Below, piece after piece: positions 47,069 to 59,227 of a stretch of 64,000 bases of DNA (position 1 is the first letter of the stretch; every line of letters starts with the position of its first letter). Under the pieces are notes generated by a model. It saw nothing but the letters and a program-made list of their open reading frames with translations. It did not search any database and had not been told where the DNA came from. The stretch spans positions 29,876 through 93,875 of the forward strand of contig JADHZB010000341.1 in NCBI GenBank assembly GCA_015657535.1. Direction: 5' to 3'. The DNA is from Nephromyces sp. MM_2019. Lineage: Eukaryota > Apicomplexa > Aconoidasida > Nephromycida. The translations under genes were made by a program, and so were the position numbers.

Positions 47069-47994
47069 GTGCTAAAATCTTCATTAACCCATTACAAGCC
47101 ACAACATATTGGCGACGCTTCAATGATTTGTACTTTTATTTGTAAATTAAATTTTTAATCTGTCAATTAAAATTTTATTTTGTGGTTTAAATATTATATT
47201 TGTAATTTATGTTTCCTTTTCGTGATTTGAATTTTATTTTGTTAGCATTATTTACCATAAGTACTTTAATATTTTTTAATTTTTTAACACTTTTTAACCT
47301 ATCCTTTCAAAACAGATAAATAAAAGCTTTGTGTAAATTTTTAAAAAGTAAACTTGTGCTCGATCATTGAAAGTAAAATAGAAATTCTTATCATCTAATT
47401 GTTTTTCAAAACTCCATTAATAATATTGGTTAATTTCTCAGATTAATTATTCGAAAATATAGTAACTAAATTCATTACGCTTTTGTCTTTTACGCTCCAA
47501 TGATTTTTTCTATAAAAAAAACATAAAGACGTCTCTAAACATGTATTCCTTATGCAATACAATCAACCTAATACCACCAGCAATTTATTACTGTAACTTC
47601 AACTTAGCACACATGTAAAATTGCTAGCCAAGCAAGCAAGCTTCATATTAACTATGATAGCAAACATAAACAAATAATACTATTGGGGCCATTTTATACC
47701 TACTAACTGCCACTATTAAATAGTAACAGCAATCCCTTGCTACTTTTTCAATCAACTTTGACCAACACGTAGAGATAGAGTTTTGTTATTTTTAACATAG
47801 TGTGACTTTTCTTCTTCTCTAGGACACATTACCCCCATTTTTTTATATTATTTTATGATTGATTTGGTTTCATTAAACAACTATCTATTCTTTATTATCA
47901 AGTTTTCTTTTCTTTATGTTTTTAGAATTTTATTTTATTTAATTTCTTTGATTAAGAATATACCAACTCTCTAACTTTACTTTCATTAATAAAA
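47069..47994. other. Intergenic spacer
   Basis: This 0.9 kb AT-rich spacer lies before the uS14 gene. It should contain the uS14 promoter. Nothing else was recognised. Confidence 0.5.
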
Positions 47995-48402
47995 ATGGCA
48001 AATATTCAAAACACTCACCCCAAAACTTATGGGCAAGGGAGCCGAGAATGGTAAGTTGTACACAACAATTTGAACCAGATACCAGTCCTTACATAAAACA
48101 TGAGGGATTCTTCAAGAATTCTTTTTTTGAACAAGCTTATTGGCCCCTTGAAATAATATTATATAGTTTCTTCTTTATATTTTTGATATTATTAATAACT
48201 CTTTCACTTATACTCAATGCCTACAGCAAAGTGTCCTACAATAGGCACGGTGTAATTCGAAAATATAGGCTATACCTCTGCCGTCAATCATTCCGTGAAA
48301 GAGCGGCTCAAATTGGCTTTGTTAAGGTAAATAGAATTCACAATTACTATAGCTATCACATCTATATATTCTTTCCAATTATGTTCTTTACAGTACCGCT
48401 AA
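47995..48402 (+). CDS. RPS29: 40S ribosomal protein uS14 (S29)
   Basis: This is a component of the small ribosomal subunit head, near the decoding region. Three exons (47995-48050, 48227-48326, 48394-48402) give 54 aa, matching the usual 54-56. Family features are [43 protein letters not shown]. The last exon encodes only YR and the stop. Of the four zinc-ligand cysteines of eukaryotic uS14, only two remain. Cys19 and Cys37 are kept, while the third residue after each (positions 22 and 40) is Ser, giving CKVS and CRQS in place of CxxC. If real, the zinc ribbon is lost. A longer unspliced frame over exon 2 reads intron sequence and is not the product. Confidence 0.93.
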
Positions 48403-49308
48403 ATCTTTATACTGAATATCGGATCCATATACTAAGAAACATAGGAAAAGAAGGTTCATTCAAAAACATAACTTGAAAACCACTTAAGTTTGATAATTTT
48501 TTTACACCAATAAAATCCTTTTTCATAGTAATAGATAGTATTGTTTTATAGCATTTTAGAAGTTAACCCTTCTTTGAGTAAACATGCTTTATTAGCATCT
48601 ACTATAAACTTGAAAGCGAAAATCTTAAATATTCAGATAAAAATCTATTAACTTAAACAAACAAAATTCTGCTAATTTAAATAAAGCATGAGCAAGCATA
48701 TTGAATTTAGTACATACTTTAAAATACAACTAAAATCCAAACAATTAAACATCGATATACAATTTAACACAAGCCGAAAAAGACCTTGAGATATTATATT
48801 TATCTGTGGTTTAAAAGGTTTAATCTTCAGTTAAGCCTGAATATATAAGACGAGTATTAATTACATCATCTATTTTAGTTTTTCAAAACATTTGTGTTCA
48901 AAAAATATCACCAAAAAGGTAGAACTTTTGGCAAATTAATCGATAGTAATAATATCATTTAAATATATTGAAATCCATTTAATGATGACATTATGTAAGT
49001 AAGCACTAACTAAAAATGAATTTGATGAAATAAAGTCGAAAAAGTTTGGTTTTGTTTCAAAGGTCTGCTGCCATTTCTGTTAAATCTGTGCCAAGATTTG
49101 GGCTTTTTGCTAGGCTAATGAATCAAATCAATTATTTAAACAACTATCGGTATTATATTTAACTAAATTACATAAATTTCAACTTCTTCCATAAATGCAA
49201 ATAGCCAAATTTCAGATAAAATAATTTTTAATAGCATTCATCATCTATCTTTATCTTTGTATTCCACGGTTTCCTAATAAAGCAATATTATCACCAGAAA
49301 AACCTAAA
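48403..49308. other. Intergenic spacer
   Basis: This 0.9 kb AT-rich spacer lies between uS14 and UTP25. No exon was recognised. Confidence 0.5.
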
Positions 49309-52224
49309 ATGAAAGTAAGTAATCACTCCACCGAGGGTCCAAAACGCCCAATACTTAGCTCTGTACCTTTAAAAAAAAGGAAGCAAAAGACAAAATTGGC
49401 TAAGATTAGCTCGAATGACTCGATAACTAAAATTACTACTTCAAATAAATCACCCAATTCTAGTTATGAGCTACTCTTGAAAAATTTAGGAGTTAAGGTG
49501 GGACTAGAGGACTTTCCTATTCCTAATGAAAACACACCTTCACAGTTTTCTAGTTTGAAAGATATTTTTATCCCAGAGATTCACACTACACTATATACCG
49601 ATAAAAATACCAAAGGTATCAAAGGTATGAATTCTACTCTTAACAACCCCTTAAAAAATGAAGTTTTGCAATCTTCTCTATTAAATATTCGAAACTTTTA
49701 TGATAAAGGAGCCAAATTACATATCGAGAGCACTGAAATAAACACTGAAGGAAATAGCCGTGATTGTTTCGAGACCTTTACATATGAACTTGACTCAAAC
49801 GAGGCTCAACTACTAATCAAAAATATCAGGTCTAAACACCTTTGTGAAGATCAAAACACAAATCGAAGTAAGGACTCTGAGACTATTGAAGAAATTGAAC
49901 TACACAATTCTTTGATCGTATCCACTGGTGAATTTTATCAACAGCCAACAATCAACTCACAAATGCCTAACTCGTCTAACCTGCAGCCAATTAACAAAAC
50001 CATGAAACCTCCTGGATTCGCCCCCTACAATTATTCAAGTTTTTGCACTTCTACACATAACAGACTAGAGAAGCTTTTGCAGCAAGAAATCCCACTGATA
50101 AACTCCATGACTCAAGTTTTTGACTCTAATCAATACCCATTTTTAGCACCACAAATTATAAGCAATTTAGAGACTAAACGAGACCAAGAAGTCTCCAATC
50201 TTATAAGCAACTTGTCTATGAAAGCTGACAATAAATTAGAATATTATTCATTTGATTCTTTTTTTTATTATATTAACTCATACCTCGATGTTCAATACTG
50301 CCTTCAAGATCACTCCTCTTCAAAGATTCTTAGAACGATTTGTTCATTGCATATAGCGAACCATATCTGTAAGGTTAGAACCAAGTTACTAAAGAACAAT
50401 GATGTACTGAAATCACATAATGAAACAGCAAAAGAAAATAAAATATCATTCGAATTTGGAGACTTACAAGACAGACTGAAAGATCAGGGCTTCACAAGGC
50501 CACGAGTTTTAATCTTGTCGCCATTTAGATCGATTGCAAAAGAATTTGTAGATCAGATCACTAACTATTTATCATCAGGCTCTAGTGCAATTTCAAACCA
50601 AAAAAGATTTGATTCAGAATTTGGTATAGATTCCCAGGAAAAGGAGCGACTCCTTAAAGATTTTAAAAAGCAAAGAAAACCTGAAGATTTCCAAGAACTT
50701 TTTTCTGGCAACCATGATGACAAGTTTATAATAGGAGTGAGAGTTTCTAGAAAGACTATAACGCTCTACTCCCCTCTATATAGCTCGGATATAATTCTTG
50801 CTTCTCCACTTGGACTGAAGTTAGCTATTCAATTAGAAGTGAGTATATTTCGAATATATCTTAATACTTTTTGAAGAGATTTTAAAATAAATTACTCCTT
50901 CTTATTCTAATAGAATAAAAATGCAAGGGACTTTGATTTCCTATCTTCCATAGAAATATTGGTAGCGGATAGATTAGACATTTCTAAAATACAAAACTGG
51001 AAAAATATTGAGGAAATTTGGGAAGTATGAACACTTTTATACATACAGAAATATTGCTAGCTTTATAAAATCCATTTAATAGATCAATATTAAGCCATTA
51101 ATTTTATTTATAACGCCAAATTACTTTTTTAATAGGTTTTAAATCTTCAACCTAAAAGGTACATGGATTTTGATATAAGGAGAGTAAGAAATTGGAACAT
51201 TCAAGGGCATTCCGCTTGTTACAGGCAGACCATATTGTTAAGCTATGGCAATGAACCCCACTTCAATGCCCTATTTAATCAAAGTGCTAACTTCCGTGGT
51301 GCTATCAAACTTTGGGTACCTTCTAATGGAGATGCTTTGAAGTTCACTACAAGACTCGGAATCAAGCAGATCTTTTTAAAGGTCCCGTGTAAGGACCCTA
51401 GCAATATTAATGATGTAAGAGGCCGTCTATTTTAAGCAGAATCTACCTATGTTACCATGTAGAAGAATTTTTCAATTATTCTCTTTGTGTTTCCATTTTT
51501 AGGCCCTTATCAATTTCTTCGAGCAAAAGACTTTACAAAAAATAAGAGAGATACCGTCAAATTATTTAATAGTGCTCCCTTCATATTTAGAGTATCTACG
51601 GTATGTTCATTATATAACTAATAAAATAAAATTCTATAGCAAATATTACTCGTGAATTATTATTATCTCACGTTGTATTTTTTACTAAGGCTTGAAGAGT
51701 TTCTGAAAAATAACTACGTAGAATTTTATTCTTGCCATGAATACTCATCCGACAAGGAGCTCTCTTTCAGCCGACAAAAATTTTTTCATTCATTACCAGG
51801 TCTCAATAACATTTAATAAACTAAAGGATACAAGTTAATTTGAAATACACTTGCTTTAAAATAATTTCAAACTAGCTCTTAAGCCGTTTACATCGTATAT
51901 TTTTTATCATTTTTTTTCTCTCAACTCTTTTTAATGAATAACATTTATTTTTCAGATAAGGGATCAATTCTTTTGACAACAGAAAGATTCTTATTTTATC
52001 GGAGATATCTTTTACGTGGAGCTGATTCAATTGTTTTTGTTGGCCCACCATATTATAAAGAGATATATCAAGAGCTCAATAAAACCCTAAACTCATTCGA
52101 TAATGGTTACACAGTTTGCCTTTATACTCAATTTCATATTGATAACCTGGAAAATCTTGTTGGATTAGCCAATCTTACGAAATTAATCGAAAATAGAGAA
52201 TCTAAAGCAGTCTTATTTAAGTAG
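49309..52224 (+). CDS. UTP25: UTP25 (DEF), small-subunit processome factor
   Basis: This is a nucleolar DEAD-helicase-like protein of the SSU processome, needed for 18S rRNA maturation. Six exons (49309-50838, 50914-51024, 51136-51414, 51503-51600, 51690-51799, 51956-52224) give 798 aa in frame. The first ~310 residues are low-complexity with a Lys-rich start (LKKRKQKTKLAK). The conserved part begins with YLDVQYCL and includes GFTRPRVLILSPFRSIAKEF, NQKRFDSEFG, KPEDFQELFSGNHDDKF, DIILASPLGLKLAI, DFLSSIEILVADRLDI, VLNLQPKR, VRNWNIQGHSACYRQT, NYLIVLPSYLEYLR and a C-terminal half with LLTTERFLFYRRYLLRGAD. As in the family, helicase fold motifs are degenerate, so ATPase activity is not expected. 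The match extends across all exons. Confidence 0.93.
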
Positions 52225-52428
52225 AATTCTTAAGTATATCAAGTTTTTTCGATCACATAACTCAACTTTACATCATCAACAATGTTATTCAAAACTAAAC
52301 GTATACAAATATAATTTAATTGTTAACTAAATAACTATTTAGTGTAAATACAGTTAAAAAAAAACAGAAGTCAGTAATTGCTTGATAATTCAGAAATAAA
52401 TTTTTTCGTGCTATTGATTCAAAAATTG

Positions 52429-55400
52429 ATGATTTTGCTACAACTTTTTTACTTGGCACTATTGCTTGCCTTGAATATTGATTTCAATGATGCTCAAGAA
52501 ATAGGATATGACAAAGAAAGCCTAAAGGTTTTTCATTACTTTTCAAAGATTAAATCATTTGAGTAGTTCAAAATTTTTTTAATTTCGTAGAAACTAACAG
52601 AGTATCGCCAGCAGCACAGAAGGACCTTTGATGGAAGGTTGTGCGCTGCGGCTTTTGTTAAAGAAGAGCAAGTTTACACGGATTGTACTAAAGCAAAAGC
52701 ACCTGATGGGACAATCGGTATCACTTAAATATGTGTAGTAATCCTAAACTAATTGAAGCAAAACCACAGGAAGAGAATGGTGTTATGTGGAAGTTCAATT
52801 GTTAGGAAAGGGTCTTAGAGATTGGGTTAACAGATTTTATTAACAGGTTTTAATTTTATAATCAAGTTCAAAAGGATTTTTGCGTTGATCCTATTGACTA
52901 TGACCTTTTGAGAGGGAAAGCTAGGTAGGCTCATAATTTAAGCCTATAAAAATCGATTTTATCTAAGTTTAATAGAGAAATCATGCAAACAAAGTTAGCA
53001 CAAAGTGAAGCTGCATTGACAAAATTAGTTTTCCAAGAAAAGTTAGTGTGATTAATTAATTGTAAACTCGAAAATTCAATCTGTCTTAGTCGGCTTAAAA
53101 ATATTTCTACGGAATATAATAGGGTATTATTATCACAATCATTTATGTAGTAAATGGCAGACTTGTTTATTATAAGATTTGTGATCCCAATGTTGATCAA
53201 GTTGTGGCAAAGGAGGAATTAAAATTAAAATCGCTTCTCAAAAATGGAGAAAAAGATTACTCTACACTTCAGCAAGAAATAGATAAATTAAACGAAATCA
53301 GAAAATTAACAAGCAATTTGCAACGTAAAGTTGAAAAAGATAGTGATAAGGCTCTCAAAAGTCCATTCAACTGTGAAGGTAAATATTTGTAAAGTTTTGT
53401 CATATCGAAAAAATTGAGAGTTCTCAATAGCAATAGCTGGATATGAAAATGAAGTAAAGTTTAGAAATAAATTCTAAAAAAAAAAAACCAAGTAAAATAG
53501 CCTTCATCTGATGGCTTAAGGGCGAGTTACTTCTCTGACGCAAGATTTCAGAATATAGCTAACTATAGAAATGATGCAAATATTGACTTTGAGTGGATTG
53601 AGTTAAATCCTGTTTATGGTGTTCCATTAGAGCATTTTTCTGTACGCTGGGAAGGTTATCTAAGCCCTCCTATTTCTAGCAGATATTACTTCGTATTATA
53701 TGCGGTAAGCCTACTTTTAAAAATAAAAATTTGATCTACAAGAGCCTTAACGCAGGATTGTGGTGTGAGACTTCTTTTAGATAATGTAGAAATTCTTAGT
53801 AATAACATGCCAAAAATTACTACATTTTACAATGATACATCCTTCGAAGATCAAACTTCATTTTTAACTGATGGTGAAGTGTATAAAATTGTATCAGAGC
53901 CCCAAGTAAATATGTAAAATTTACTATATATTTATACTTTAATAGTAACTTAAAAACAGGACTTAGTCGGGGGTATAAAATATAATATAATTTTAGATTA
54001 TTACCACCTTGGTGTGCTTAAGTGGAAAAACCATAATAAAGTAAGTTTTAAGATTAATTTCATTTTTTTTCAAAATTTGACTTGGATTTTTAAAACAGGC
54101 AGTAGCCAAACTAAAGTGGTTCAATCATAATATTGAAGAGCAAATAATTTCAAAAAGCCATTTTTTCACACATAAGATGCCGAACCCTGTAAAGATAGCT
54201 GGGCTCAAGGGTGAAGATTTCGAAATGTATTCAATATATGTATAAGTAGTGTGTAAAATTTGCTAAATTTATTGAAATAGTGCTAATTTTCAAGAAGGCG
54301 CTTATTGTTTTTCTGACACTCGTGATTATATAATTTCAGACATTCCTGAAAAATTTTTAGGGCTAACCTTTATGCGCACCCACGCTCAACCAAAGGAAAA
54401 TTATGTTTTTTTTCAGTTGATATCAGATTCTGAGGTCTACGTAGCCATACCTATGAAAGCTAGCGGTTCAATTTATGCCGAGTCAAGGGGATTATTTCAT
54501 CCTTTTAAAGAACAAGGGAATAGCTTGTCCATTATCTCAAAAAAAGTAAAACATTTTTCACCCTCGTTATAAAATTAACTAATTTGTATAGAATATTAGT
54601 GGTGAAGAAACTGAATTTAAGATATATAGTTCTTATCTAATCAGAGGGAAACTTAAGATTTTATTCCCAAAAAAGACTTCTTATTTAATCTTTTTTAAAA
54701 GAAGACCTGTTGATCCGCTATGTCAAGTGAGATTCAATCGCTCTAAAATAAAGCATATTTATCGAAAATTGTTCAAAACTGATTTTAGGGACAGGGAACT
54801 GATTCCATATTAGGAATTGATCAATTAGAATCTTGTCAATCGTCAAGTCATATTCCAAGTTAGCTTTGTATACATAAACAATTAGTATTTCTTATTGTTA
54901 CCCTAAATGAGATTATAATTGTACTAAATCATTTGGAAATAATACACCTAATATAATTTATTCTGCTTGGCTGACTGAACCAGGAAAGGGTAGGGAACTA
55001 ATATTATATAGATTATAACATTATTATTCTTCAAAGGGATTGGAGAATACATAGAATTTAAATTTAAAGAAGCAGTGCAAATCTCACAAGTTGAATATTA
55101 TATACCAGTAGACTTAGCCGAGATCCCTCTAGAGATAGCTATTGAATATAATGGTAAATTTTCTCTAAAAATATAAAATTGCTAAGCTTAACACACTTTG
55201 TCAATAGTTGGTGAAGTTTTGAGACGGCAGTACTTTCAGGTGACCCATCTATCAAACTCCTTCACCCTGGACAATACCATAATACTATCGAAAATAAGAA
55301 TTATACTAACAAGTGAGCTCTAAAATATTATTAGACGGAATTTCTTAGATGCTGGTTATTGACAGAAGTCAAAAGTCCTTCAGAAAAAAATCTTGGTGGC

Positions 55401-56234
55401 TCATTCATCATAAGAGGTCACCGTTGTGGAAAGCTTCAGAAAGTTACAGAACTGTCAACTACAGTAATTTTTGAAGAGAATCACTTGGGGAATTTACCAA
55501 AATCAATATTTCAAGGTAATGGACTATTTGAAACATAATTAACCAATCTTGAAAACACTTCAGATAGAGGGAGTTTATTTAGGAGATATGGAAAAATCAG
55601 TTATGGCTGGGATAAAGAACTGATAAATAAGAATTCACAAAACTGCGAGAATTATTTTATGACAACTTTTGGATCTAAGTCTGGCATATCATTCCCCCCT
55701 TATATATGTCATGATGAAAAATCTTACAAAAAAAATTGTGAATCAAACAATTGGTCTATAGAACTCCAAAAGTAAGATATGACTTATTAATTCACACATT
55801 CAAGCTTTACTCTAGGAATTGCCTATTAATAAAACAGTTATGAAAAAAAAAATTATAGAATCGAAGTTGAAATTGGGTCAAATTGCGAAGGGAAGATCAA
55901 TCATGAACTATATTTGAATGATAAATTATTTATAAACGTAACAAAAAATTTTTGAAAAAAATCCTCCAATATTTCATGAGAATTTATAATAGAGGCAACT
56001 TCTTCAGAAAGGTGAATTCACAAAGGTACATAATTGAGTATATAAGGCAATATTCTTTTAAAATTTATTACTTACTAGGCAATAGGTTATATAACCTTAA
56101 ATGGAAAAAACAAAATAAAATTATCTTCAACAACTCCCACAACACTTCAATATATAAAGATATCAAAATCTCCTCCTCTTTTAGATACTGAGAGTAATTT
56201 AAATTATTCAGAAGAACTGTATAAAAAGTTATAA
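52429..56234 (+). CDS. Secreted LAP/FNPA-like adhesive protein (FN2, PA14, discoidin)
   Basis: A signal peptide (MILLQLFYLALLLAL) is followed by an FN2-like Cys module (DCTKAKAPDGT, GREWCYVE, DFCVDP), a coiled coil, a PA14 domain (SVRWEGYLSPP, YYFVLYADCGVRLLLDN), a Cys-containing module (GAYCFSDTRDYIISDIP), a discoidin-like module (CQSSSHIPS, GIGEYIEFKF) and a final module with YGWDKE and CESNNWSIEL. This order resembles the apicomplexan CCp/LAP proteins, especially FNPA, which are expressed on gametocytes and needed for oocyst or sporozoite development. Exons are 52429-52527, 52591-52717, 52770-52825, 52875-52924, 52976-53041, 53090-53123, 53177-53378, 53514-53704, 53756-53905, 53960-54040, 54099-54226, 54281-54545, 54592-54726, 54789-54858, 54912-54989, 55037-55153, 55208-55312, 55366-55515, 55564-55771, 55838-55937, 55993-56025 and 56079-56234 (866 aa). 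Only the acceptor before 53514 is non-canonical (ATG|GC). Confidence 0.78.
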
Positions 56235-56370
56235 TATTTATGATTTTCAATAATTATTTTATCAAAAAAAAAGAAAAATACAATATTTGTCCAATATCTC
56301 ATTATTTGTGTTAATACTACATAGTTTAAAGTTGATGGTGAAGGTACTTATAAATTGGAAATTTTTTAGG

Positions 56371-56454
56371 AATTGTTTAGAATACTTAAATTTCAATGTA
56401 ATAGGTTTCTAAAATTGTTTAGAATACTTAAGTTTCAATGTAATAGATTTCTAA
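56371..56454. repeat. Two-copy 42-nt tandem repeat
   Basis: Two copies starting at 56371 and 56413, each beginning AATTGTTTAGAATACTTAA, differ at two positions. They sit at the end of the ZGPAT-like gene, and the second copy just overlaps its stop codon (56451-56453). This could be a local duplication in the 3' UTR. Confidence 0.85.
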
Positions 56455-58346
56455 AAAATTCGCAATTTTTGTTTGGCCTTGTTATTTTCAAGTTTTTGGT
56501 TTAATATAGTTCTCTCATCCTGCAATTTCGCAACTTGAGCTTCTAAACTACTACAATTCCCCATATAGGTGCTGGCAACTTCTTTGGATCTCGATTTCTG
56601 GTTAGCTATATGTCGATTTAAATTATTTTGGTTATACTGAAGCTCTTGTTGAAGTTCTTTGAGCTTATTATCGATATTAAACAAACGTTTTCGTATTTCG
56701 GCTTCGGGGATTTTAGATTTCCTAAGCTCAGAGAGTGAATGCAGATGTTTTGATTTATCCTTGTGTTCATCTTTTTCAGTGTTATCTTTGATATCAGTTA
56801 AAGTCTTCAGCAATCCATTATTCATAAGTTTAAATAGTCCTTGTGATTTCACATTCTCCATTGTTTCAAAGGCTTCGTATCCATATTGTGAAATTAGCTT
56901 CATTTTTCCACTCCCTCTCTTCTTTTTTTTTTTCATTTCTGTGTTTATAAAATCAAGGGAGCGACCTGCAGGTATAATTCTAAATAGATGATATAAAAAA
57001 AAGATTTTATTTGAATAAAAGAGAAGTTTCTCTTACTTGATAGGAACTGGGATTACCAATGCTGGGCCTAATTCCGAAGGCCTATCAATTGGACCTAATG
57101 GATTACCCATTTTGTACCCCATTTTTAGTGCCATTTTTAAGCCAAAGCCATTTGTATGTTTCATCCATGATCCAAATTCATCGGCCTTATTAGTGTTGAG
57201 CAATTTCTCTTTGAAAACCCTGTATTCCTCATCCTCAATTGTCTTGGATTCTTGAGTATCATTAGATGATTCTTGATCAGAATTTTGATTACTAAAACTT
57301 TGAGATTTATTATTAGTCGATTCTGGGTAGACTTTTGTAATGAAACCTTCATTGTCCAAGCATGGGTATATGCTGTTTTCATCCACTATATGTTCGTGAT
57401 TGTAAGGCTCATCAAACTTAACCCTAAATTTTGTGGAATTTTTGTCATAAGCACTTTTTCCAATAGAGCTTTCTGATTCGATTTGTTCCAACAAGATGCC
57501 CTTATACCAGAATCCATCACTGTAGCGTGCCAAAACACTATTTTGGATGATTAAATCATTGACTAGGTCCCATTTAAACTTATTTACCAAGCTGAGTGGT
57601 ATAGGTGTACCATGGTGAAATCTACATTTGTGGCCATAGGGACAATCTCTATTAGTATAAACAAAGTTACAAATCTTCTCTCTAATATTTTGGGGTGTAA
57701 TATACATCATCAAAACCTTTCTTTCATCCTCTTCATTCAAAGTGTCGTTGTAGATTTGATTGTCTAAATTTATTATATGCCCAAGGTGCCAGGTTACAGA
57801 GCCATTCAAATTACGCTTAGGGAAGCTATATATTGGTATTTCATTTTCTGATTTGATTTTATTGACTGACTTAGATGTGTCAAAGCTTTGACTACGATTT
57901 GGAGCATGACCAGTTTGATCAGTAGTTTGGTTTGGGTACTGATAAAGATTGTATCCAGTTCTTTTAGGAGCTTGATAGGCTGTTTGAGTATCTCGTATAG
58001 ATGTGGTAGATGAGGATTCGTCATATGCATTTGTTGTATCTTTAAATGTGTGTGTGGTATAATGTGCTAGCACGGGATCATAGTTTTCTGAGTTGATGTG
58101 ATTATATGCTCCTGAGGAGTTTGTATAATCGAATTTATCTTGTGAGTTCTCAGATTCGGAGATAGTACTGTGTTGGTGGTATAGTAATAATGCCTCTTGG
58201 ATAGCGTGAATTGCTTCGGTGAAAGTCTGTTTTAGTTCATCATAGTCCCCATTATCATCCTGTATTTGTTCAAGAGCGTAAAGTTGGTTTTTAGTATCTT
58301 CCAATTGGACTTGTAGGTCCTGTATTGAAATAGTTTGTTCTTCCAT
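56451..58346 (-). CDS. ZGPAT: ZGPAT-like CCCH zinc finger, Tudor and G-patch protein
   Basis: This is a nuclear RNA-binding or splicing-associated protein. In animals ZGPAT is a transcription repressor that also interacts with spliceosomal helicases. Two minus-strand exons (57037-58346, 56451-56979) join in phase 2 to give 612 aa. Order: an N-terminal coiled coil (residues 1-60), a Ser/Asn/Tyr-rich linker, a CCCH finger (CNFVYTNRDC then PYGHKCRFHH; spacing C-x8-C-x5-C-x3-H), a Tudor-like segment (VLARYSDGFWYKGILLEQI, KFRVKFDEPYNHE), then a G-patch (FGSWMKHTNGFGLKMALKMG followed by YKMGNPLG) and a C-terminal coiled coil (ELRKSKIPEAEIRKRLFNID). The G-patch continues through the splice site as IPAGRSLD, equivalent to the family's PKGKSLD. 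The full vertebrate domain order is kept. Substrate and partners are not visible from sequence. Confidence 0.88.
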
Positions 58347-59227
58347 GTGATTAATTAATCCTCAAATTGGTTTGAGGCTAATAGTTATTATGAAAATGTA
58401 ATCTCTCATAATTAATTGAAATTTTTGTCGTTAGAAAGGAAATTATTTTTCTATCCATGTTTTAGAAAGCTTCGCTTTTGGTTTGATAATCATTTTTATA
58501 AATTTTAAAATATACTATACAAACAAAAGGTTTAGTCAAACTAGTGTTCTGCCAACTTTGAAACTTGCTCACATATATTTTTTTCTCAAGTTAGATTCGA
58601 TTTGTATAATAAATACTAGATAATAATAAATACAAAAATAGAAATAGTTTAACTTTCTCACTTTTAAGGGACACTATAGAAATCACAAGAAGACACAAAG
58701 CTTGAAAATTTAGATGCTTTTTGAAGGACTTTCAAAAACTTATTTTTTGTGATCATTTTTATCAAATAATTACAGTGTTGGGAAACTAAGAATTTAATAA
58801 ATCTTATATGATTTCAAGAAGATGGAATTCTATACAAAATTACATTTTACGAACTTTAAGAATTATAACAAAGTACACTTAAGTTATAAAGGGTTTAATT
58901 TGGAGTTCATTTCAGTTTATCAAAAATTATACAATACATAGATAACTTAAATCATAATATGCAAGGGTATATAATACAAATACAAGGATATGAATTAAGC
59001 TCAATCCCTATAAAATATTGTTTTAGGTATTTATAAATTATTAAAGTAAAAATAATAATTTCAAACACAAAATAATGAGTTAAAAACAAGTATTTATATT
59101 TATAGACAGTTTGTGTTATATTAGAAAATTTTATGTTATAAACTTACAAAATCAATTATCCAAAGTAAAATACTTAAATTTATATAAAATTTTTATAAAA
59201 AAGCAATTATTCTATTTTAATAATTAT
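58347..59227. other. Intergenic spacer
   Basis: This 0.9 kb, very AT-rich spacer lies between the M3 peptidase stop and the ZGPAT-like start. It presumably holds the latter's promoter. No exon was seen. Confidence 0.5.

Noticed and set aside
48048..48476. A 142-aa membrane protein read through uS14
   Set aside because: The hydrophobic part is intron sequence read in frame; splicing at GTAAGT and the CTACAG acceptor gives a complete uS14.
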